Shown here: piece after piece, positions 1-5,227 of the stretch
How the letters are laid out: every line of letters starts with the position of its first letter
Numbering within the stretch: the first letter of the stretch is position 1
Assembly: GCA_017556665.1 (NCBI GenBank)
Contig: JAFYMJ010000208.1
Location: 1-5,227 of the forward strand
Direction of reading: 5' to 3'
DNA from: Bacteroidales bacterium
GTDB taxonomy: Bacteria; Bacteroidota; Bacteroidia; Bacteroidales; UBA932
DNA: 5,227 nt
Notes under the pieces: generated by a model
What the model was told of the DNA's origin: nothing
Seen by the model: only the letters and a program-made list of their open reading frames with translations
The model's database searches: none
Program-made: the position numbers and the translations under genes

Positions 1-659
1 CCAAAGTCATCTGCAAACTCGCCCTTTAACTTGGCCTCAACCAAATCACTTACCTCTGCAACTCTGCGCTCTATCTGTATTGCAGGAATTTGCTCACTGT
101 AAGTAAGATTTGAGACATAAGATTTTACTCTCTTCTTAACTGCATCCTTTGTCTCGTCCATCATGTCTTCCTGACTGAACTGAACCATCCTGTGCAATTT
201 TACAAAAGACTTGTAATCTGTAATGTTAAACATTAAAGAGCCTTTTACAGTTACAGGAACAGGAAAATCTGGATATCTTGGATCAAATATATCAAACTGG
301 TTAATAAAGAACGGCATCTTTACGTTTCCAGCAAGATTTATAAAATAAACCTCTGCCTGGAAAGGGGTATCGCCACCATAAGCAAGTCCTATAATACTTG
401 ACAATACAGGAAAGTTTGCAGTCTTTAGAGTAGTATCTAGCGGACCCTCAAAATAATCCATTTGTTTGCCATCGTTTTGTTTGTACACAAAAACAGCAAC
501 CTCACCCTCTTTTACGTGTAAGGTACTACCCCATCTGATAGCATTTTCTCTAGTAGACGGCATATCTGATGGTCTCCACTTCCATACTAAATAATCATCC
601 TCATCACAACGGATTACATTTAAAATTCCTCCGTTTTTTTTGCTAGAAAAAAGTCCCAT
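1..659 (-). CDS. SPFH/Band 7 domain protein of the YdjI (virion core) type, 3' end cut by window edge
   Basis: Translating the minus strand from the ATG at 659 gives 219 uninterrupted residues to the left edge; the C-terminus is outside the window. The start MGLFSSKKNGG is typical of this family, followed by a conserved core: VIRCDEDDYLVWKW (15-28), HVKEGEVAVFVY (46-57), YFEGP (66-70), FPVLSSIIGLAYGG (80-93), PFQAEVYFINLAGN (96-109), then strands leading to GSLMFNITDYKSF (about 133-145). The last visible part is helical (QIERRVAEVSDLVEAKLKGEF). This pattern matches the YdjI-like SPFH proteins (Pfam Band_7_1) that I recall widely in Bacteroidota. SPFH proteins oligomerise on the inner face of membranes and organise lipids and partner proteins; B. 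subtilis YdjI helps link a PspA-type stress protein to the membrane. No signal peptide or TM helix is seen, so a peripheral cytoplasmic location is expected. It starts 1 base after the zinc-ribbon gene, which strongly suggests stoichiometric co-translation. Confidence 0.92.
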   Translation of the reverse strand, partial: MGLFSSKKNGGILNVIRCDEDDYLVWKWRPSDMPSTRENAIRWGSTLHVKEGEVAVFVYKQNDGKQMDYFEGPLDTTLKTANFPVLSSIIGLAYGGDTPFQAEVYFINLAGNVKMPFFINQFDIFDPRYPDFPVPVTVKGSLMFNITDYKSFVKLHRMVQFSQEDMMDETKDAVKKRVKSYVSNLTYSEQIPAIQIERRVAEVSDLVEAKLKGEFADDF

Positions 660-660
660 A

Positions 661-1596
661 TTACAATAATTTCTTTAGTTTGTTTACATCTGATGAATAT
701 CTAAGCTTAACACTGTTTATAAAATCCTGTGCCTTTTGCTCAGAAACATTCTTATATGCCTTAACTATTTCAACAGCACATTGCACATCACCCATTTGGC
801 CTTCACAATATTGTTTGAAGAATTTCTCAGCAGCCTCTACATCGCTTTTGATTATCTCTTTAACAACATTCAATCTTGCCTCCTCTCCAGATATCTCATC
901 GTATCCGGCTTTAACATAATCCTCTACAGCTTTTGCCCAAGCCTGAGCAACCTCTGCTTTCATTCCCTCTTTTTCTGCCTCTTGAGCAATTGCCTCAAGC
1001 TTTTCTGCTTCTTGTTTCTCCTCCTGTGACGGTGTTGCAACAGAAGCAACAGTAGAACCTCCACCAAGAATCAAAATTACAGCTATGACAATCATCCAAA
1101 TAATGCCAATCTTCTTTTTAGAAGATTTATGGTTTTCTACAATAGTATACAAATCGCCATAAAGCGATGATACAAGTTTGGATACCTCTGAACTCTTGCC
1201 AAAGTTACGTACAGCTATTCCCCTATAATACTCAAACTCATTAACAAGAGCCTTTAGCTTGTCGGGACCTTTCTTAATCTTTATTTTCTTAATAATGGAC
1301 ACAACTGAATAGATACCTGCCGCAATTGCAATTATCCAGAAAAGAAGCCCACCTGTTACCAAGGCCATTACCAATGCCATTAATGTTATTAAAGGCATTA
1401 CGTAAACCATCATTGCTGTAAAACTGTCTTTAAAAGCAGGTACTGGAACACTCTTAGCCTGATACACAACTTTCTCCAGATTGTTTACAATATCTTCTGG
1501 AGTAATTTGTCCCTCTTCCTGGATTACAAAATCACAAACAGGACATATTTTTGACAAAAGTGGTAAATCACTTTTACATCTTGGACATATTGCCAT
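661..1596 (-). CDS. Zinc-ribbon membrane protein with three predicted TM helices (311 aa)
   Basis: The protein begins with a zinc ribbon, CPRC at 4-7 and CPVC at 18-21, two knuckles 10 residues apart that would bind one zinc ion. Hydrophobic stretches at about 61-80 and 83-102 form a membrane hairpin, and a third lies at about 163-185. Basic clusters at 103-109 (KKIKIKK) and 157-162 (SSKKKK-like) mark the loop between helices 2 and 3 as cytoplasmic. By the positive-inside rule the zinc ribbon is then cytoplasmic and the C-terminal 125 residues periplasmic. That tail is acidic and helical, with Cys264 and Cys273 able to form a disulfide if it is periplasmic. The lack of a signal peptide and the first-codon zinc ribbon support the ATG at 1596, 11 bases after the upstream stop. 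The SPFH gene starts 1 base after its stop. Zinc-ribbon membrane proteins pair with SPFH proteins in the Bacillus ydj envelope-stress operon (YdjG with YdjI), so a role anchoring or signalling to the SPFH protein is plausible but unproven. Confidence 0.87.
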   Translation of the reverse strand: MAICPRCKSDLPLLSKICPVCDFVIQEEGQITPEDIVNNLEKVVYQAKSVPVPAFKDSFTAMMVYVMPLITLMALVMALVTGGLLFWIIAIAAGIYSVVSIIKKIKIKKGPDKLKALVNEFEYYRGIAVRNFGKSSEVSKLVSSLYGDLYTIVENHKSSKKKIGIIWMIVIAVILILGGGSTVASVATPSQEEKQEAEKLEAIAQEAEKEGMKAEVAQAWAKAVEDYVKAGYDEISGEEARLNVVKEIIKSDVEAAEKFFKQYCEGQMGDVQCAVEIVKAYKNVSEQKAQDFINSVKLRYSSDVNKLKKLL

Positions 1597-1607
1597 AGTT
1601 CTAATTT

Positions 1608-2621
1608 TTATAAGTCACCAAATAATAACGATACAATCTTGTCTGAAACACTTTTCTCAACCTCTGCTGCTTTTGTCTCAATTGCAGCTGCATATTTTGC
1701 TTGAGCATCGGCTGTAATTTTTGCCATCTTTAGATTGTAATCTTGTGTTCTTTGCATTGTTTCCAAATCTCTCTCATATGCTCTTTGCTCAGCTTCCAAT
1801 GCTCTTTGACGCGCCTCTACTTTAGCTTGAAGTTCAGCAGCCTTTTTAGCTTTTGCTATCTCATCAATCTTATAGATTAGAGTCATTGCCTCTGTAGATT
1901 TTGTTGACAATGGATTAACACTGCTTAAAATATCCAATGCAGCTGCATAATCCTCTTTAACCATTAGAGCCTCTGCCTCTTTAATGCTATACTGAGCCTC
2001 AAGGTCTATCTGTTTCTGATAATACTCAGACATTTTCTCTGCCACTTTATCATAGCCGTCCACACAGTCTGGGAAAAATGCCAAAACTGAAACTGCAGAA
2101 GCGTAATCTCCTTGGGTAGCAAATGTCTCTGCTTTTTTAAGTTTTGCAGGAAGAGATGTATTGTAATAATCTACAATCTTCTCTCTGCAAGATTGCATAA
2201 ACATTCTGATTTTTGGAGATCTTGGATTAACCTGATTCAAAGCTTGAACATACGCCTTTGACTCATTGGACTCCATACCTTTTACCAAAATTGGATACTC
2301 AGCTATAATAATACCCTCTGCAGGAACTACCAAATATAGGGAAACCTCAAGTTCAACCTCATACTGAACAGGAACTGTAGGAATTGCTTGCTTATTTACA
2401 TCTACTACGCTAGTTGTCAAATAAAACTCATTTGATGTAGAACCATAACCACTTTGAGTTACAATCTGTGTCAATTTATGTTTTAATGTTTTAACAGCGT
2501 GTGGCGGCACTTTACACTCCTCACTTACAAAAGGAGATATACCTATAAGTTTCTGAGCATTTACAGAAAAAGGGACAATTAGCAAAAGTGCTAATGCCAA
2601 ATATAAACCCTTAAATCTCAT
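1608..2621 (-). CDS. Exported TPR-like and coiled-coil protein of unknown function (337 aa)
   Basis: The ATG at 2621 lies 2 bases after the preceding stop and has no ribosome-binding site, pointing to reinitiation by ribosomes finishing the upstream gene. Residues 1-22 form a signal peptide with an NA|Q cut. Residues 24-150 are mixed alpha/beta (LIGISPFVSEEC, then strands at 86-113) and may be a small envelope domain. Residues 161-186 and 213-238 are two related helical hairpins sharing a pattern of LK/IK, AE, DYA and a hydrophobic L before a proline; they read as TPR-like repeats typical of protein-protein contacts. From about 252 to 325 the sequence is rich in Ala, Glu, Lys, Arg and Gln and should form a long coiled coil, ending in a short hydrophobic tail LLFGDL. 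Cysteines are at 36, 145 and 186. The form suggests a periplasmic scaffold or adaptor. I do not recognise a named family. Confidence 0.87.
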   Translation of the reverse strand: MRFKGLYLALALLLIVPFSVNAQKLIGISPFVSEECKVPPHAVKTLKHKLTQIVTQSGYGSTSNEFYLTTSVVDVNKQAIPTVPVQYEVELEVSLYLVVPAEGIIIAEYPILVKGMESNESKAYVQALNQVNPRSPKIRMFMQSCREKIVDYYNTSLPAKLKKAETFATQGDYASAVSVLAFFPDCVDGYDKVAEKMSEYYQKQIDLEAQYSIKEAEALMVKEDYAAALDILSSVNPLSTKSTEAMTLIYKIDEIAKAKKAAELQAKVEARQRALEAEQRAYERDLETMQRTQDYNLKMAKITADAQAKYAAAIETKAAEVEKSVSDKIVSLLFGDL

Positions 2622-2623
2622 TT

Positions 2624-3580
2624 CTAGAAATTATTTGTGAAGAATATAAATACTTTACCCAATCCTTTTGGCTGAACAGTCATCTTTATTGATGACAAAT
2701 CTGGGTTGCTTCTTAATTTGTTCACCAATTGTCTTGCCCAACCTCTGGTGTCAATTGCTCTACCGTTTGCATTAAACATAGGAATTCTAACCTGGTTGAA
2801 TGTCATCTTGTTAGGAGTCTGAACATCTAAAGAGAATACTCCGTTTACAGTTAACTCTGCAAATGCGTCCTCAATAATGTATGAAAGTTCGTCGCTTCCC
2901 ATTGTAGTGTTAAAGTCAAAGTCTGTATCGCCACTTCTCAAACACTCAACAACCACCTGTCTTCCTTTTTCAAACAAATCGTCAAAATGAGATTGAAGTC
3001 TCTCATTAAAATCATCAATATTTGCATTAACACAATCAACCAACATTGTTGGAACGCTTATCTCGCCCATTACACCAGGGGTTGTAAGTTGTGTAGATGC
3101 CACCTGCATACCAGTATATGCATCAATTCCCTGTATTGAGAAGACTATTGATTTTTTTGGACCTAACTGTTTAACCTCCCAGTTTATATTAATTATAATA
3201 TCTGCCCTGGCACTCTCCATTAACTTGTCAAAAGGGGTTTTTGCTACTGTACCACCATCCGCCAATTGTGCATGCTGGGTTAGCGCAGCATCCTCCTGCA
3301 TGTTTTTAATTGTTTGGGACAAAAGTTTTGTAGGGAAATCCCTATCTTGCATACATCCACCAAACGCAGTAATTACCTGGTCAAGTTCACTGTTTAACAA
3401 AGCAGCTTTATAATCTGGAGTCTTTTCAATAACACCTTGGTTATCAAAATCAACCATACATCCATTCTGGTTACACCATATATCGCTAGGAATAACCATA
3501 ATGGTAGGTCTCTTAGCCTGTGCCATTGCAAGCACAGGCATTAAGATACCCACTAATATAAACAAGTATAATTTTCTCAT
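2624..3580 (-). CDS. Exported DUF6175-like protein (318 aa)
   Basis: The ATG at 3580 begins a signal peptide (MRK, hydrophobic core, AMA|Q at 20-21), placing the protein in the periplasm or beyond. The mature N-terminus has the segment RPTIMVIPSDIWC (24-36), then a DNQG element (46-49), a PDYKAAL element (55-61) and a helical stretch with FGGCMQDRDFP (73-83). This order matches my memory of DUF6175, a family I know mainly from Bacteroidota; I could not run a profile search. Five cysteines (36, 41, 76, 183, 213) remain after export, with Cys36 and Cys41 in a WCx4C arrangement that could form a disulfide. Residues 112-165 (ADIIININWEV, IVFSIQGIDAYTG) look like beta strands of a CsgG/LpoB-like nucleotide-free fold, which is inference. 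The end is beta-rich and finishes FIFFTNNF, followed by a TAG. The next gene starts 2 bases later, so translational coupling is likely. Biochemical role unknown. Confidence 0.88.
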   Translation of the reverse strand: MRKLYLFILVGILMPVLAMAQAKRPTIMVIPSDIWCNQNGCMVDFDNQGVIEKTPDYKAALLNSELDQVITAFGGCMQDRDFPTKLLSQTIKNMQEDAALTQHAQLADGGTVAKTPFDKLMESARADIIININWEVKQLGPKKSIVFSIQGIDAYTGMQVASTQLTTPGVMGEISVPTMLVDCVNANIDDFNERLQSHFDDLFEKGRQVVVECLRSGDTDFDFNTTMGSDELSYIIEDAFAELTVNGVFSLDVQTPNKMTFNQVRIPMFNANGRAIDTRGWARQLVNKLRSNPDLSSIKMTVQPKGLGKVFIFFTNNF

Positions 3581-3590
3581 TACAATCTAA

Positions 3591-4109
3591 TTAAAATCCA
3601 GCACTAAGTTTCTTAATCACATTCTGGTCTTCCAAATATTTGCGTAAAGATTTGTAATTAACCAAAACAACAACACCAACTTTAAAAGTTTTCTTGTCCA
3701 ATTTTATAATATCACCTGCACCGGTAACACCATTGTTTACAAGAGTTACAAACTGCATGTATTTTCCACCATCTGCAAAAAATCCTTTAAAGAACTCAGC
3801 ATGCTCTGTCTCTGCGTTGTTTGTTCTGTCAAGTTTAACTATGCCATGACCTCTTCCGTCTGCTTCAATACCTTTAAATATTACAGCATGAACTGCATTT
3901 TTTGCAGCTTGAGCCTTTGCCGATGTAACATCTGGAGCATAACTCCAAACTTTAATCATCTCACCTCCAGCTTTTGCTTCACCACATGGCTCCACTTCAT
4001 ACATCCATGCTACAGTATTTGCGTTTGCTTTCTTTGTATTTTTCTTTGATTGTGCAAACACACTCATTGGCAACACAACCAATAGTAGCAGAACTATAAT
4101 CTTTTTCAT
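3591..4109 (-). CDS. Small exported protein of unknown function (172 aa)
   Basis: The start is an ATG with an AAGGA site 5 bases upstream. It opens a classic signal peptide: MKK, a leucine/valine-rich core and a VFA|Q cleavage site at residues 19-20. There is no lipobox cysteine, so a soluble periplasmic or secreted protein is expected. The mature protein starts with a lysine-rich linker (about 21-30). A compact domain follows with one cysteine (Cys42), a strand MIKVWSYAP (51-59), an alanine-rich helix (63-76) and the segment AVIFKGIEADGRGHG (75-89). The alternation of strands and one long Ala-rich helix loosely recalls small LPP20 or FlgT-N type envelope domains, but I cannot assign a family. 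Residues 146-155 form another hydrophobic strand. It lies 8 bases after the glycine-zipper gene and 10 bases before the DUF6175-like gene, so it should be co-expressed with both. Function unknown. Confidence 0.85.
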   Translation of the reverse strand: MKKIIVLLLLVVLPMSVFAQSKKNTKKANANTVAWMYEVEPCGEAKAGGEMIKVWSYAPDVTSAKAQAAKNAVHAVIFKGIEADGRGHGIVKLDRTNNAETEHAEFFKGFFADGGKYMQFVTLVNNGVTGAGDIIKLDKKTFKVGVVVLVNYKSLRKYLEDQNVIKKLSAGF

Positions 4110-4114
4110 AACTA

Positions 4115-4119
4115 TCCTT
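4115..4119 (-). promoter_or_regulatory. Shine-Dalgarno-like AAGGA before the 172-residue gene
   Basis: Read on the minus strand, AAGGA lies 5 bases before the ATG at 4109 and overlaps the TAA stop of the preceding gene (TAAGGA). It is the only start among the five visible ones with a purine-rich ribosome-binding site at normal spacing; the others are preceded by AT-rich sequence, as is common in Bacteroidota. It supports 4109 as the true start and suggests that this gene can be loaded with ribosomes independently or after termination of the upstream gene. Confidence 0.5.
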
Positions 4120-5227
4120 ATTTAATTTGTCTGATTAACAAACCATCGTATGCATTTTTAAGAGATCCCTCAAATACGGTGTACTTGTTCTCTTGAGTCT
4201 CACCTTTAAGTGCCAACTCCTCTTCTGCACCATGACGGTTATCCCATATTTTATCTGAAACTTTAAGCTCACCTACTTTCTTGTAAATCTCTTTCTTGGT
4301 TGCTTTGTCAATTACTCTCTCCAATACCTCATATTTGTCACCTTTCTCCAAACCCTCTTTCATACCAATCTCTGCATAGTACAAATCTTTTCCTTTTGGA
4401 CCTTCTCCTTGTTTAATATATAGAGGTGCTTTAGATTTGAACACATCATATTTCTTCTCCAATTTTGCCAATACTTGATCCATTGCATTTGCTGTAGCCA
4501 TTGCAATAAGCTCCTCCTCTGGTTTTGATTTAAAGATACTTGCTTTTGTATTTGTAAATGCTTTGTCACTACCAATATACTCAATAGTATAGTTGGCATT
4601 GTTATATGCCTCCATATTGTCCCACATTTCATATAACTCCTGTTGAAGAGTATCTGTCCATTTTAGTTTGAACAAGTGAGAAGTAATCTTTACAAAATAA
4701 CCGTCACCAAGAGATGCCTTCAATGCCAAACCTGCAGCTTTTGCTCCTAATTGTGCATATCCGCCACCTAATGATGCTGCAGCGTCCATAGTAGCTTGAA
4801 TTTGGGCAAGAACCTCTTCTTTAGGCAAATAATCAAAACTGTTGAATACAACAAATGTAGATTTTACCAAACCCTCTGCAACAGTTGTAACCATCTCTTG
4901 TTTGCTCATTGCAGACTCTTGCTCTGCTTTTGCAAGTTGCTCAGCTGTTAGTGCATATTGGCCTCTATCCATAATAATATCAGCAGTATGGTGTTGTCCT
5001 GTAGAATCCATAAACCATCTGTTAACAAGTGATTTTGCTGTATTGTCAGCAATCATAATCTTAAGTGCTCTTGCAGCAACCTCATCTTTATCTGAGCCAC
5101 CGCCAACAAGTCCACCTGTAGTTCCAGCAGCCAACCCCTTCATAAGGCCGCCAAACATACTTTTCTTTTTTGCACCACCATCTGCAGTAGCATCACTTGC
5201 TCTGCTATTGTTCAATATTGTATAATC
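4118..5227 (-). CDS. Conserved Bacteroidales protein of unknown function with glycine zipper, 5'-truncated by window edge
   Basis: The reading frame is open to the right edge, so the true start lies outside the window. A TTG at 5215 is in frame, but four sense codons precede it and nothing marks it as a start. The 369 visible residues end at a TAA. Visible residues 20-24 are basic (KKKSM). Residues 26-44 are glycine-rich, with glycines at 27, 31, 35, 39 and 43 forming a GxxxG zipper. An alpha-helical middle follows, including a small-residue-rich stretch at about 149-178. The C-terminal 90 or so residues look beta-rich (EGLEKGDKYEVLE, VGELKVSDKIWDNR) and end in LIRQIK; the spacing recalls the SH3-like ends of FlgT-type envelope proteins, which is only an impression. 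I recall similar uncharacterised proteins in Bacteroides with the same IWDNR and IRQI elements. A signal peptide is likely in the missing N-terminus but not seen. First visible gene of the operon, 8 bases before the next start. Confidence 0.85.
   Translation of the reverse strand, partial: DYTILNNSRASDATADGGAKKKSMFGGLMKGLAAGTTGGLVGGGSDKDEVAARALKIMIADNTAKSLVNRWFMDSTGQHHTADIIMDRGQYALTAEQLAKAEQESAMSKQEMVTTVAEGLVKSTFVVFNSFDYLPKEEVLAQIQATMDAAASLGGGYAQLGAKAAGLALKASLGDGYFVKITSHLFKLKWTDTLQQELYEMWDNMEAYNNANYTIEYIGSDKAFTNTKASIFKSKPEEELIAMATANAMDQVLAKLEKKYDVFKSKAPLYIKQGEGPKGKDLYYAEIGMKEGLEKGDKYEVLERVIDKATKKEIYKKVGELKVSDKIWDNRHGAEEELALKGETQENKYTVFEGSLKNAYDGLLIRQIK

Larger units (their letters stand above)
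1..5227 (-). other. Six-gene operon, both ends outside the window
   Basis: All six genes point the same way, with gaps of 8, 10, 2, 11 and 1 bases and no overlap. None of the gaps can hold a promoter, a hairpin terminator or a further gene, and no stretch over 300 bases lacks a gene. The promoter must therefore lie to the right of 5227 and the terminator to the left of 1. The exported products come first and the inner-membrane and cytoplasmic products last, which fits a complex assembled across the envelope. The single-transcript claim is inference from spacing. Confidence 0.8.

Noticed and set aside
680..1029. Overlapping plus-strand open frames opposite the zinc-ribbon gene
   Set aside because: They are low-complexity Leu/Ser/Cys/Phe-rich shadows of the Glu/Lys/Ala-rich tail on the minus strand. 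Two frames being open at once over the same DNA points to composition, not genes.
2620..2631. Perfect 12-base palindrome (atttctagaaat) exactly across the stop codon of one gene and the start codon of the next
   Set aside because: It is short, AT-rich, without a loop, and explained by the coding constraints of the TAG stop and the ATG start. It is too weak to be a terminator, and no copy was noticed at the other junctions.
4360..4632. A 90-codon minus-strand frame inside the first gene, in another phase
   Set aside because: It is fully nested in a better-supported frame, with Gln/Met/Leu-rich content typical of frame-shifted AT-rich coding sequence.
5213..5215. TTG at 5215 as the start of the first gene
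   Set aside because: The frame stays open upstream to the edge, no Shine-Dalgarno-like sequence can be seen before it, and the resulting N-terminus would lack the signal peptide expected from its neighbours. The gene is better treated as 5'-truncated by the window.
4842..5225. Open frame of 127 codons on the plus strand opposite the first gene
   Set aside because: It lies antisense to a well-supported coding region. Its hydrophobic, Ser/Ala-rich content is the mirror of Gly/Ala/Lys-rich codons on the minus strand, and it has no ribosome-binding site or family resemblance.

Overview
The window is a compact gene cluster from what looks like a member of the Bacteroidales (phylum Bacteroidota). 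It is AT-rich, and three proteins carry short signal peptides ending in an Ala-Gln junction (NAQ, MAQ, FAQ). Most start codons lack a Shine-Dalgarno sequence, and several of the proteins resemble families I associate mainly with Bacteroides and its relatives. Genus and species cannot be given from the sequence alone.

Everything readable lies on the minus strand, so transcription runs from high to low coordinates. In order: (1) 5227-4118, the 3' part of a large conserved protein with a glycine-zipper segment and a C-terminal beta-rich domain, its start lying outside the window; (2) 4109-3591, a 172-residue exported protein of unknown function; (3) 3580-2624, a 318-residue exported protein that I believe is a DUF6175-type protein; (4) 2621-1608, a 337-residue exported protein with TPR-like helical repeats and a C-terminal coiled coil; (5) 1596-661, a 311-residue protein with an N-terminal zinc ribbon and three predicted membrane helices; (6) 659-1, the N-terminal 219 residues of an SPFH/Band 7 protein of the YdjI ('virion core') type, running off the left edge. 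The five gaps are 8, 10, 2, 11 and 1 bases. No gap can hold a promoter or terminator, so all six genes almost certainly share one transcript whose promoter lies beyond 5227 and whose end lies beyond position 1.

The layout suggests a machine or stress module spanning the envelope. Three proteins, and probably the first as well, are exported. The zinc-ribbon protein has its metal site predicted in the cytoplasm and a helical tail predicted in the periplasm, and the SPFH protein is a likely cytoplasmic membrane scaffold. The last two genes recall the pairing of a zinc-ribbon membrane protein with an SPFH protein in the Bacillus subtilis ydjFGHI envelope-stress operon, but here they sit with Bacteroidales-specific exported proteins instead of a PspA homologue. 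The biochemical function of the whole is unknown; the link to membrane stress or envelope maintenance is inference. I see no RNA genes, mobile elements, CRISPR arrays or terminators.
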